From contig NC_087062.1 in NCBI RefSeq assembly GCF_963678635.1, forward strand, positions 65,112,147-65,176,146: a stretch of DNA of 64,000 nucleotides. Direction: 5' to 3'. Shown here piece after piece: positions 46,330 through 58,228 of this stretch. Made by a program: the position numbers and the translations under genes. This DNA is from Symsagittifera roscoffensis (lineage: Eukaryota; Xenacoelomorpha; Acoela; Convolutidae). The notes beneath the pieces were generated by a model. That model worked only from the letters and a program-made list of their open reading frames with translations. It was not told the DNA's origin and ran no database searches. The number at the start of each line of letters is the position of its first letter. Positions within the stretch are counted from its first letter, which is position 1.

Positions 46330-47488
46330 CCAATGTGGGAGTCGTTGTGTTGAAGTTGGGGGGTTACAGGGATTTTAACGAATTTGTTCGGATGTGGGTG
46401 TTGAGCCTCAGTAATCCGATGGTATGTTCGGAGTATTTTGTTGTGAGGTAGATTGTAATGGTGGGGTGTACTTTAAATTGTACTACTGGAAAGATCTAGA
46501 GGACATGGGATTGGTGATGAGAGTATATTAAAGTGAACTCTGGGAGTTGTAAAGTTTCTATTTCGTCTTGGATGTATGATTTGTCTATTTATATGATGTG
46601 GATGTACTTTCGTTTTGACTTAGATGTCAAGTTTTTGCTGAAGAGAAGGGTATAAAATATATATTGCTTCATATAGTGGTTCGATTTGGGGTGCGTGGCA
46701 GACTACAGGTTCTAAAAGTTCTGATAATAGTTAATGTTTTTCCTCAAATGTATATCGGTGGTCTTGAAATGAAATACGTGTTGATGATTGAGGGCGATTT
46801 GTCTGACTAAATGATGGTGTTGTTAGAGATTCCTGGGATGTCGCAGTCGGTGGGGACTGTTGTGTGGGTTGTTGATTAGCAATTTTGAAAAAAAATTTAA
46901 ATTTTTTACCTATGAAAAAAGTTTATGTTGATTATAATATTCTTCTATGAAAATGATTAAAAGAATTTTTGCTAATGCAAAAGTTATTATTGCCTTTTTT
47001 ATACATTTGCATATTGTCACAACTCAGGATATTAAAAATGTGAAAAATATCAGTAAAAGAAGAAAAATTTCTTTTTTTTTGAATAGATGACTTAACGTTT
47101 AGATAGTTGTTGTACCTGAGGAGGTGGTCAAGAATTTTTGCAAAGTTGAGGTAGGTTTTGTGTAGTGAATAGAAAATTATGAAGAAACTGCAAAAAAGTC
47201 AGAAGAGAAAGAGAAATAGTTCGAAAGTATTTATAATAAAAAATATGCTGATTTGAAAAAAGATTGATAGGATTGAAAAATGTTTTGAAGTTAAGATTTT
47301 GAGAAGTTGGACTGATTTGGAAAGAAGCATTTCAGAAATGATTCTTTCTTGTCGATTTTAATAGAAAGATGTTTTAATTTCTATTTTTGAGAAAGGTATG
47401 TTATCTAGGCGGTCTTGGAGATTAAAAACTTGATTTATTGTGTATTTTGAAGCGGTATCTGGAGGTCTTGATAAATTTTTATTATCAG

Positions 47489-47881
47489 TTAGTTTTTTTC
47501 CTTTAAAGGGAATAGGTGTGTCCTATATATTTGTTGTCTGAGTGGTTTATGTTGTGTATTGTTTTTGATCCATGATGAATATGGTCTCGGTTTAAATGTA
47601 GAGTTTCCTAAAAGGTCTACTTCGCAGTGATTATTTTGGCAATCTAAATATAAAGGAAAGTGTTGTAATTTATTTATTTTTGCGTGATCCGTTGATTTCT
47701 GTGTAAAGAGAAAAATTATAGGTTTATGGTCTCTAAAGAAAACTGTTGGATGTTTCGATCCAAGTATTAAAAATTCATAATCTGTGGGAGTGTATATTAT
47801 AGCTGGGCATTCTCTCATAAGTGTAGAGAGTCTAAGTTCAGCTTGAGTAAATAGTCTTGAGGTTGCTGAAATGAGACTCAT
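47489..47881 (-). pseudogene. RNase H domain of pol, copy 3 (block B1, unit 2)
   Basis: Same frame, 11,461 bases from copy 1; the encoded residues match copies 2 and 4. Confidence 0.8.
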
Positions 47882-48049
47882 TTTGTTTTTTTTCCACTGT
47901 TTGATTGTAATAATGCTGGCGCCGAGGTTTTAATGGAGTTAATGTATTTCCTTCAAAAATATGTCAAAGGAAATTTACACGGCTGAGACAAAACTGTGAT
48001 TTATTCGGGGCTGCTTTCATGTTTTTTTTCAAGTAGTATTTGATGATAT

Positions 48050-48274
48050 TTATCTAAGACAATAAACATTTCGTTTTTTGTCTGTCATTGCATGAAAACA
48101 TCGTCTAAATATGTTATGACATTTTACTGAGAATGAGTGGTCAAAAATTTTACTCAAAAATGCTGAGAATGCTGCCGATCTTATGGAGATTCCATAGAAA
48201 AGTCTATTAAATTCGTATTGCTGGTTTCCAATAACGAAATGCGTTGAACATCTTGATTTTTCATCTAGTGGCAT
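48050..48274 (-). pseudogene. Reverse transcriptase core fragment, copy 3
   Basis: Same 74-residue frame; YLDD codons at 48111-48100, out of frame. Confidence 0.85.
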
Positions 48275-49200
48275 TTGGTTGTATGCACTGTTTATGTCAG
48301 CTGTTGTAAAGTTTTTTCCGTTTACTTTTGTGAGAATTACCTGAATTGGTTTTATGGGCCAATAACATATAGATTCATCAATGGGGGAATTGAGGTATCT
48401 TGCGTTTAAAACGATTTTTAGTGATTCTCATTTAGCTAAAATAATAACGGGATTTATGAATGTGTTTCCTTTTGGTTGTTCTTCTTTTTTTACTGTGGAA
48501 ATAATTTCATAGTGTTCTAGTTGTCTAGTAATCTATCAACTTTATCTTGCAAGTGAATTTGGACTTTACTAGCTCGTTGTTTTTTGAAACTTGCGTCAGG
48601 TTTCAAAGGTAATTGTAGTGGTGAATTTACTTTTCCAACATCAAGTTTAGATGTGGCTTAAACCCTTGGGTATTTTAGTAGCAGTACGGCTAATTGTTCA
48701 AATTCTTTATGTGTAATTTGAGAGTGTTGAAAATTGAACATTGTAAGGAGTTTTTGTTTTTCAGTGGAGTATTTTGATATCTGAAATGTTGGTTTAAAAC
48801 AAGGTGTTTCTGTGAAAGAGTCTGGGTTTCATTTTTTTTATCACTTATTATATTATTTATTGATAATTCTTCAATAAGAATTGTTGATTCACATATATCT
48901 ATTAGTTTACTCTAAATGCTGTTTCTATTGTGGGAAAAATTTTTGCATTAGTTTCACAATAACCCAAAAGTTCTAAAGGTAAAGTTATTTTATTTAGAGA
49001 ATTATTGTATACATGTAATGAAATTATATCTGAATTTGTATAATTCGTGTTTTGATGAATGAGATTGTTACTCGGAAAAACTTATGGATTGACTCGTTTT
49101 CAAGGTGTGAAATTTATAGTCGTTGTTTGTTCTGTTTCATGTTATATTGATGGACTTGACTTACTAAAAAATTATATACATATCCTACTAATGGTTTCAG

Positions 49201-49530
49201 GTGTTTTCGTTCTTTGTTATATATAGGGTAGAATTTGGAGAAAAATGGTGGTTGTTTATTTAACCTTTGAAAGAATGTAGTGCAAATTTATTTAGTGATA
49301 AATAGTAATCCAACGATATTGTGCTTTATATCTGTGATATGGAAGGTTTGTTTGAAAGGTTTCACGTGTTTTCGTTCTTAGTTATATATAAGGTAGAATT
49401 TGGAGGAAAATGGTGGTTGTTTGTTTAATCTTTGGAAGAATGTAGTGGGAATATATTTAGTAATATATGGTAATCCAACGATATTGTGCCTTATATCTGT
49501 GATATGAAATGTTTGTTTGAAAGGTTTAGT
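49201..49530 (-). repeat. 165 bp tandem duplication inside block B1, unit 2
   Basis: Same arrangement as 37741-38070. It is absent from the second B2 block (near 53055-53216). Confidence 0.85.
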
Positions 49531-50219
49531 TAAAAGTTTTTTCTATCCATTGTTCGAGTGGGAACAAGAAATAATTGGATTTTTTTTTTCAAAATTAGTT
49601 AAACTTGATCCTTGTGCTGTAGCTTATTTGCTTGAGGTTTTAGAGTTTATTAATTTTGGATGTAAGGTTTGTATTTCATTCCATGTGGGAATGTTTATTA
49701 TATTTGATTCTGCTCCTGAGTCTATTGAAAAATCATTTTCGAGGTCTGGTGATTGAAAATCTTTAGTTTTTGGAGTTTCTAAGAGGATTGGGATTTTCCA
49801 AATTTTACGTTGGGTACTTGTATTTTATTTGATGTATTCTGATATATATTGTTTGCGCTTGAACTTCCTTTAAGTTTTTGTTCATAATAGTCTGTTATTT
49901 TTGGAATATTATCAGGGTTTTGAAAATGGTTTATTATTGTTTTGGTAAAATTACGATTCTATTGGTGTTTCGTATTCATTTTCAATCTGAAGCATGTTTA
50001 ACGAAAGCGTATTTTTTGTTTCGCTCTGATCGTCAATGGATTCGCAAATTAGGTGATTTAGTGTAATTCTGTGTTTTCTGTGTTATCAATACCGGGAGGG
50101 TCTGAATGAGCTTCTTCAGTTGACTGTACTTGGTTAATTTGTCTTTGATGTTAAGGTGTACTACTTCTATAATTTTAATGTGAATTTTGATATTGTGTAA
50201 TACGTGATTGAAAAAAATT

Positions 50220-50603
50220 TCAAGGTTGGTTTTGATAATTTGAATTTGTTTTCTGAGAAAGGTCACTCGATCTATTGTGATAATTATTATAGTTTGATCT
50301 ATTGTTTGAATAGTTTCGTGATCTGGTATTTTGATTTTGTCTGTTCCTATTGTTTGAATAGTTTCTGTTTCTATTATATGAGGAATTCCTAGAACGGTCG
50401 TTTGAATAATATCTATTTTGGGAGTTTGAGTTTGAACGATTTCTGTTATAATTTGAGTAGTTACTTCTGTTTGAGTTTGATCTTGAATAGTTGTTTCGAT
50501 TTTGATTGCTCTGACTGTTTGATCGACTATATCTATTTTGTGAAAAATTTCGTGAATTTTTTTGATCTGGAGATCTTCCGCGATAGTTAATGTTTTTCCT
50601 CAA
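50220..50603 (-). pseudogene. Asn/Ser/Arg-rich gag region, junction copy, unit 2
   Basis: Same as 38767-39150, with one residue changed (RNSS for RISS). The junction is at 50583-50589. Confidence 0.6.
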
Positions 50604-51342
50604 ATGTATATCGGTGGTCTTGAAATGAAATACGTGTTGATGATTGAGGGCAATTTGTCTGACTAAATGATGGTGTTGTTAGAGATTCCTGGGATGTCGC
50701 AGTCGGTGGGGACTGTTGTGTGGGTTGTTGATTAGCAATTTTGAAAAAAAATTTAAATTTTTACCTATGAAAAAAGTTTATGTTGATTATAATATTCTTC
50801 TATGAAAATGATTAAAGGAATTTTTGCTAATGCAAAAGTTTTTATTGCCTTTTTTATACATTTGCATATTGTCACAACTCAGGATATTAAAAATGTGAAA
50901 AATATCAGTAAAAGAAGAAAAATTTCTTTTTTTTGAATAGATGACTTAACGTTTAGATAGTTGTTGTACCTGAGGAGGTGGTCAAGAATTTTTGCAAAGT
51001 TGAGGTAGGTTTTGTGTAGTGAATAGAAAATTATGAAGAAACTGCAAAAAAGTCAGAAGAGAAAGAGAAATAGTTCGAAAGTATTTATAATAAAAAATAT
51101 GCTGATTTGAAAAAAGATTGATAGGATTGAAAAATGTTTTGAAGTTAAGATTTTGAGAAGTTGGACTGATTTGGAAAGAAGCATTTCAGAAATGATTCTT
51201 TCTTGTCGATTTTAATAGAAAGATGTTTTAATTTCTATTTTTGAGAAAGGTATGTTATCTAGGCGGTCTTGGAGATTAAAAACTTGATTTATTGTGTATT
51301 TTGAAGCGGTATCTGGAGGTCTTGATAAATTTTTATTATCAG

Positions 51343-51735
51343 TTAGTTTTTTTCCTTTAAAGGGAATAGGTGTGTCCTATATATTTGTTGTCTGAGTGGT
51401 TTATGTTGTGTATTGTTTTTGATCCATGATGAATATGGTCTCGGTTTAAATGTAGAGTTTCCTAAAAGGTCTACTTCGCAGTGATTATTTTGGCAATCTA
51501 AATATAAAGGAAAGTGTTGTAATTTATTTATTTTTGCGTGATCCGTTGATTTCTGTGTAAAGAGAAAAATTATAGGTTTATGGTCTCTAAAGAAAACTGT
51601 TGGATGTTTCGATCCAAGTATTAAAAATTCATAATCTGTGGGAGTGTATATTATAGCTGGGCATTCTCTCATAAGTGTAGAGAGTCTAAGTTCAGCTTGA
51701 GTAAATAGTCTTGAGGTTGCTGAAATGAGACTCAT
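51343..51735 (-). pseudogene. RNase H domain of pol, copy 4 (block B2, unit 2)
   Basis: Same frame, 3854 bases from copy 3 and 11,453 from copy 2. Confidence 0.8.
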
Positions 51736-51903
51736 TTTGTTTTTTTTCCACTGTTTGATTGTAATAATGCTGGCGCCGAGGTTTTAATGGAGTTAATGTA
51801 TTTCCTTCAAAAATATGTCAAAGGAAATTTACACGGCTGAGACAAAACTGTGATTTATTCGGGGCTGCTTTCATGTTTTTTTTCAAGTAGTATTTGATGA
51901 TAT

Positions 51904-52128
51904 TTATCTAAGACAATAAACATTTCGTTTTTTGTCTGTCATTGCATGAAAACATCGTCTAAATATGTTATGACATTTTACTGAGAATGAGTGGTCAAAA
52001 ATTTTACTCAAAAATGCTGAGAATGCTGCCGATCTTATGGAGATTCCATAGAAAAGTCTATTAAATTCGTATTGCTGGTTTCCAATAACGAAATGCGTTG
52101 AACATCTTGATTTTTCATCTAGTGGCAT
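51904..52128 (-). pseudogene. Reverse transcriptase core fragment, copy 4
   Basis: Same 74-residue frame; YLDD codons at 51965-51954, out of frame. Confidence 0.85.
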
Positions 52129-52370
52129 TTGGTTGTATGCACTGTTTATGTCAGCTGTTGTAAAGTTTTTTCCGTTTACTTTTGTGAGAATTACCTGAAT
52201 TGGTTTTATGGGCCAATAACATATAGATTCATCAATGGGGGAATTGAGGTATCTTGCGTTTAAAACGATTTTTAGTGATTCTCATTTAGCTAAAATAATA
52301 ACGGGATTTATGAATGTGTTTCCTTTTGGTTGTTCTTCTTTTTTTACTGTGGAAATAATTTCATAGTGTT

Positions 52371-52595
52371 CTAGTTGTCTAGTAATCTATCAACTTTATC
52401 TTGCAAGTGAATTTGGACTTTACTAGCTCGTTGTTTTTTGAAAATTGCGTCAGGTTTCAAAGGTAATTGTATTGGTGAATTTACTTTTCCAACATCAAGT
52501 TTAGATGTGGCGTAAACCATTGGGTATTTTAGTAGCAGTACGGCTAATTGTTCAAATTCTTTATGTGTAATTTGAGAGTGTTGAAAATTGAACAT
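52371..52595 (-). pseudogene. Reverse transcriptase N-terminal segment, block B2 unit 2
   Basis: Identical frame to 40918-41142, 11,453 bases downstream. Confidence 0.75.
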
Positions 52596-54376
52596 TGTAA
52601 GGAGTTTTTGTTTTTCAGTGGAGTATTTTGATATCTGAAATGTTGGTTTAAAACAAGGTGTTTCTGTGAAAGAGTCTGGGTTTCGTTTTTTTTATCACTT
52701 ATTATATTATTTATTGATAATTCTTCAATAAGAATTGTTGATTGACATATATCTATTAGTTTACTCTAAATGCTGTTTCTATTGTGGGAAAAATTTTTGC
52801 ATTAGTTTCACAATAACCCAAAAGTTCTAAAGGTAAAGTTATTTTATTTAGAGAATTATTGTATACATGTAATGAAATTATATCTGAATTTGTATAATTC
52901 GTGTTTTGATGAAATCATTGTTACTCGGAAAAACTTATGGATTGACTCGTTTTCAAGGTGTGAAATTTATAGTCGTTGTTTGTTCTGTTTCATGTTATAT
53001 TGATGGACTTGACTTACTAAAAAATTATATACATATCCTACTAATGGTTTCAGGTGTTTTCGTTCTTTGTTATATATAGGGTAGAATTTGGAGAAAAGTA
53101 GTGGTTGTTTATTTAACCTTTGAAAGAATGTAGTGCAAATTTATTTAGTGATAAATAGTAATCCAACGATATTGTGCTTTATATCTGTGATATGGAAGGT
53201 TTGTTTGAAAGGTTTAGTTAAAAGTTTTTTCTATCCATTGTTCGAGTGGGAACAAGAAATAATTGGATTTTTTTTCAAAATTAGTTAAACTTGATCCTTG
53301 TGCTGTAGCTTATTTGCTTGAGGTTTTAGAGTTTATTAATTTTGGATGTAAGGTTTGTATTTCATTCCATGTGGGAATGTTTATTATATTTGATTCTGCT
53401 CCTGAGTCTATTAAAAAATCATTTTCGAGGTCTGGTGATTGAAAATCTTTAGTTTTTGGAGTTTCTAAAAGGATTGGGATTTTCCAAATTTTACGTTGGG
53501 TACTTGTATTTTATTTGATGTATTCTGATATATATTGTTTGCGCTTGAACTTCCTTTAAGTTTTTGTTCATAATAGTCTGTTATTTTTGGAATATTATCA
53601 GGGTTTTGAAAATGGTTTATTATTGTTTTGGTAAAATTACGATTCTATTGGTGTTTCGTATTCATTTTCAATCTGAAGCATGTTTAACGAAAGCGTATTT
53701 TTTGTTTCGCTCTGATCGTCAATGGATTCGCAAATTAGGTGATTTAGTGTAATTCTGTGTTTTCTGTGTTATCAATACCGGGAGGGTCTGAATGAGCTTC
53801 TTCAGTTGACTGTACTTGGTTAATTTGTCTTTGATGTTAAGGTGTACTACTTCTATAATTTTAATGTGAATTTTGATATTGTGTAATACGTGATTGAAAA
53901 AAATTTCAAGGTTGGTTTTGATAATTTGAATTTGTTTTCTGAGAAAGGTCACTCGATCTATTGTGATAATTATTATAGTTTGATCTATTGTTTGAATAGT
54001 TTCGTGATCTGGTATTTTGATTTTGTCTGTTCCTATTGTTTGAATAGTTTCTGTTTCTATTATATGAGGAATTCCTAGAACGGTCGTTTGAATAATATCT
54101 ATTTTGGGAGTTTGAGTTTGAACGATTTCTGTTATAATTTGAGTAGTTACTTCTGTTTGAGTTTGATCTTGAATAGTTGTTTCGATTTTGATTGTTCTGA
54201 CTGTTTGATCGACTATATCTATTTTGTGAAAAATTTCGTGAATCTTTTTGATCTGGAGATCTGCCGCGATAGTTATATCTGTAGGATGATTGTTGTTTAG
54301 AGGTATTATAGTTATCAGGAAGTGGTTTTCCTGAACTATTATTACTGTGAATGTTTTTGTTTCGTGAATTTTGGTC

Positions 54377-54682
54377 TTATTTCATGTATTGGTAAAATGA
54401 TTTATTTGGTTCTTTATGGTTTTGTGGTTTTTTCTGATTATCTTGTTGGTTTTGTCTACATTCAGCAATGCTATGTTCATATCTACAGCAATAGTTACAC
54501 CATTTTTTTATTGATGATTTGCTTATGAAGTTTGGATTTTTTTCTCGTAGATATTTAATATTTGAGTTGTTTTTCCCAGCTAATTCAGTGTCAGAGTCAT
54601 GGATATGATTTATTTGTGAAGTAGTAGTTTGGATGTTGTTTAAATATTGTAACTTTAATTTTTCTGTTTCTTCCAGTTTCAT
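54377..54682 (-). pseudogene. Gag nucleocapsid fragment with CCHC zinc knuckle, unit 2
   Basis: Duplicate of 42924-43229 with one residue changed (NNSN for NYSN). All four zinc ligands are present. Confidence 0.8.
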
Positions 54683-55190
54683 AGTGATTTCGGCTTGTTC
54701 TAGTTTATTTATCTACTAGCCTACTGAAGTCTATATCACGTTCTCAAATTGAAGATGGATGTGATGCTTTATTTTTTTTATCGCTATTTTCCGTAATCGT
54801 GGTGTTAGAGTCATCATTGAAAGTTCTGTAATTTTTGTGTTTTTGTAATCATGCGTATTAAGGGAATATGTTTTCCTTACTAATGTTTCAAATCGTACTG
54901 CAAGTTGTTTAATTGTTTCGTTTGGGATTCTACGAATTTCATTGCTTAAGACTCTTTGGTGTTATTTGTTTCTTTGTTTCTTTCAGAGTCGAACATTTTC
55001 AAAAACTCTTGTGTGAATTTTTTCCAATCTGATTTAATATCTATAGGTAAAACTAAAAACCATTTTTGGGCTGCGCCATTAAGTGTAGCTTGGATTACAG
55101 CTGGCGTCTAGGTATCCAATTTTGATGAAATGGTTCATTTACTGGTTCAGGTCCTGTATTTAAAAACAAATTGGCTGTGAAGGCATTTAA

Positions 55191-55373
55191 TTAATCTTCT
55201 ACTGAGTATTCAGGATCTGTTCCTGTGAGTACCATTAGTGGCTTATTTGAAGATATAGAGGATCCACTCATAAGGTATGGATTCATAGTTGTTTGTACTG
55301 AATCTGTGGCATTCGGTATTTGAGAAAAAATTGAAAGTTGGGTTGTTACTAGTTTAAATGTTTGATAGTCCAT
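55191..55373 (-). pseudogene. Gag fragment (60 aa), unit 2
   Basis: Identical residues to 43738-43920. Confidence 0.4.
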
Positions 55374-55592
55374 TTGTTAATGTTTTGAAATAACAGAAGG
55401 TTTTACTGTGGATTGTATAGTTGTTTGTGGAAATGCTGCATTTTTGTTTCTTGGAGTTGTAATTGTAGTGTGAATAGGAGAAATGCTTTGTTTCGTTGTT
55501 GTTGGCATTGTTTCAACTATTTCTTCATTTACGAAATGTGATGGAGTTTGAATATCTTGTTATGTATTATTTCTTGTTCCGTTTAAATTTTC

Positions 55593-56001
55593 TTAATTAA
55601 TAAAAGTAGAATTTGAACCATTGTTTCTTGTTCTATCAGTGAAAAATGAAATGTAGTTTATAGGTGTCGCATCAATAGTAAGTGGAGTTATCCTAACATA
55701 ATCTCTATTGATGGAAACTGTGGTAATTGCTTGACTTGATATATCAAGGTATTTTAATAAATAATGGATGAGATCATTCAGGGTCCCAAACCTAATCTGT
55801 TTCATCTGCCAGTACAGTTTCGTCGTCTGTACTTTGTGGTGGAAAACTTTTTCTTGCTAATGATATAAGATCAATGTTATGGACAAAATAATCAACTATA
55901 AACCATGCTATTATCTTTCGTAGATGGTGTTTAACATTTTGTGATATTTCATTACTAGTGAGGCTTTCACGGATTGTATTTAAAAGTTTGAGAAAATACA
56001 T
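55593..56001 (-). pseudogene. Gag N-terminal fragments in overlapping frames, unit 2
   Basis: Duplicate of 44140-44548, including the frameshift between the two pieces. Confidence 0.4.
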
Positions 56002-57215
56002 ATTTATTGACTTACAACCGTATGTCGGGATGTTTGAGTTAAACAGTCACCTTGTGTTTCTCTTAATTCTAGCATGGAGAGATAGCTATATATGACTGAA
56101 AATACAATGTTTGTGAATATTAAATTTGCTCTTTGTGTATATTTTTTTATAAAATCTGCAAAAACTTTTGAGAACTCTATATCTATATCGTCTGTTTGTT
56201 TTTGGTGTTTTATGTGATTTCGTTTTGGTGATACGATTTCGATTGTTAATATACCAAAATATGATGTGATATTACATATATCTTTGAGATAGTGGTCAAC
56301 GATTTGTCGTTTTATCTTTATTTCAGGATTTTTTTTTACATGGGCTTTTTCCTTTTTCGAATAGGTTTGTAATTAGGTTGTAACAAAATTGTACTTGTCC
56401 TCGGGAGGAATCATTTTGTGGTTTAATGAAAAATGTATCGAGTATCGAGTTATCGTCGAAAATTTTGTTGTACTCGATCATGTTTTATATTGTAAAACTG
56501 TTAGTGTGTAACATTCAATATGTCTTATTGGTTGATTCCAATTATTAGACGTGTTGGTTTATGGATATATGACATTTTTATTTTGCGTTCTCCTTTTTTT
56601 GATGATGGTGTTGTTGCTTCAGAGTCGGAAAATAAATTTGGTGGTCTATCGGGTTATTTTTGTTTTTTTAGTCTTTTAAATCTTGAAGTTCCTGTATTGT
56701 GTTGTTTCTGATTAAGAGACTGCGTTTCTTTGTGTTGAAAGTCGTCATTTTATAATTTGTTTTTGTATTGCTATGATTGTCTTTTGTCTTGTTTATTTCT
56801 TTGATCTAATATGTCCTATTGTTTGTCTATGTGGTGTGATACAAGGTCGCACCTTTCGTTTTGATATAAACCATTATGTAATACGATTGTTTGTTTGCTA
56901 CCTAGATTATCTCTTGACATAAAGTTTAGGATGATGGGTGCAAAATTTGCGGGTCAGAGCTTTTAATTTTCCTAAACTCTTAGTCCTTATGGTTTTTTTG
57001 TGGTTATCTTAACTTGGGGCATAGACTGTCGTGGTTGACGGGTTGGAGAGAGAGTATGTCAATTCGTGAGAATGATTTTTTTCTCTCGTGAATAAGTTTT
57101 AATCTATGAATTTCCTACTTAATCTGACCTAGGGGTTGAGATTTTGTGATCGTGTGTTGGAGAATAAAAAATCAATCCACAAGGTTCAAGTATTATTAGA
57201 ACACAAGTAGATCAA

Positions 57216-58202
57216 TAGATACTATTTTATGACTTACTAATTTGTTAAGGGTTTTAGCCTGGGTCATCTAAGAGGAGGGTTTCAAAAGAAGGATGAATAA
57301 CCGAAATTCTTCCTCGTTTAGTTTAATTTAAATGATTAGTTTTTTCAAAAATCCTATTAGTCCTGGGTCGTTCATAAAGGTTGGGTAGTGAATCGACGTT
57401 TGAGGTCGTTAGACACTTTAAAAACGTGAGAAGGGGAGAACAAAAGTGTTCTGTTTGATCCGAGGAAAGCCTTGATGAGCAATAATAAAATAAGTTAATT
57501 TTAGGTTTAGTTTAAAACAAATGATCCAAGGGAAGCCTTGATGATTTGTTTATTAAAGAAAAAAGGTGTATTAAAAAGAAGGATAAGCCTTAATAATTTT
57601 TGATTTAAAAGTTTGAGAGGAATAAAAATTAGAAGTTGAGAATTTTTGAGATTAGTTTCTTGACTTGTTGCTGTTTTTTTAGGTGACGAAGCTGAGATTA
57701 GAAAAATCAATTAATTTATGAAACTAAAAATGATTTTTTTGTACTAACTAATTTTTGTATTTTGTGTTTAATAAAATATTTATTAAAATTTTTGTTCTAC
57801 TGCAGGTTTTGGAGGGAACGAGTTGTGTTCGTTTTATCAGTCGTTTTTGTATAGATAGTAGGTTTAGCACCAATAAAGTTGTTGAAGGATTACTTCAAAT
57901 TTCCTATCAGTAAATGGAAGTTTAATTTTATTGGTTAAAGTTTTATAAATACAAAGGGTTGTTCCAGTTTCCGTCGTACTATCATGTAGCAGAGTGGTCC
58001 GATTCCTGAGTAATTTGCGCGCCATGATCTTGGTCTTCTTTCAATAACTCGTATTTCTGGTTGTGTTTGAAAATTTCGCGTAAATTCATTGAGACAAAGA
58101 GAAGTTTCTATCAAATTATCTATTCCATTTAACAATTTTGCAATTTTGCAATTGTCAAATACTAAAAAAAAAATTTTCTAAATCTGAGTTAGATAAGGTC
58201 TT
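57216..58202 (-). other. Leader region of the retroelement
   Basis: The unduplicated stretch between the tandem units and the primer site. It holds two short - strand frames (57507-57710; 57935-58135, which starts MLNGIDNLIETSLCLNEF and may be the gag start). Otherwise it is AT-rich leader. Confidence 0.4.
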
Positions 58203-58225
58203 GTTCGAGACTTTTGGTCGCACCA
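58203..58225 (-). promoter_or_regulatory. Candidate tRNA primer binding site
   Basis: Read on the - strand it begins TGGTGCGACCAAAAGTCTCG, four bases inside the 5' LTR. Its complement looks like a tRNA 3' end: a TTCGA T-loop motif, then 14 bases, then CCA. The spacing is one base shorter than standard. The primer tRNA is not identified. Confidence 0.6.
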
Positions 58226-58228
58226 GAA

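Larger units (their letters stand above)
45763..57215 (-). repeat. 11.45 kb tandem unit, copy 2
   Basis: A near-identical second copy with the same internal A-B1-B2-C order: A 45763-46727, B1 46727-50583, B2 50589-54269, C 54269-57215. It is joined to copy 1 directly at GATCAA/CACATGTAGG. Differences are scattered single bases and one-base length changes in A/T runs. Confidence 0.95.

Noticed and set aside
34313-57215. In-frame stops as programmed recoding or an altered genetic code
   Set aside because: Frameshifts as well as TAA, TAG and TGA interrupt the frames, and the host genes PSMC3, NDUFS7 and the transporter use the standard code. Decay is simpler.
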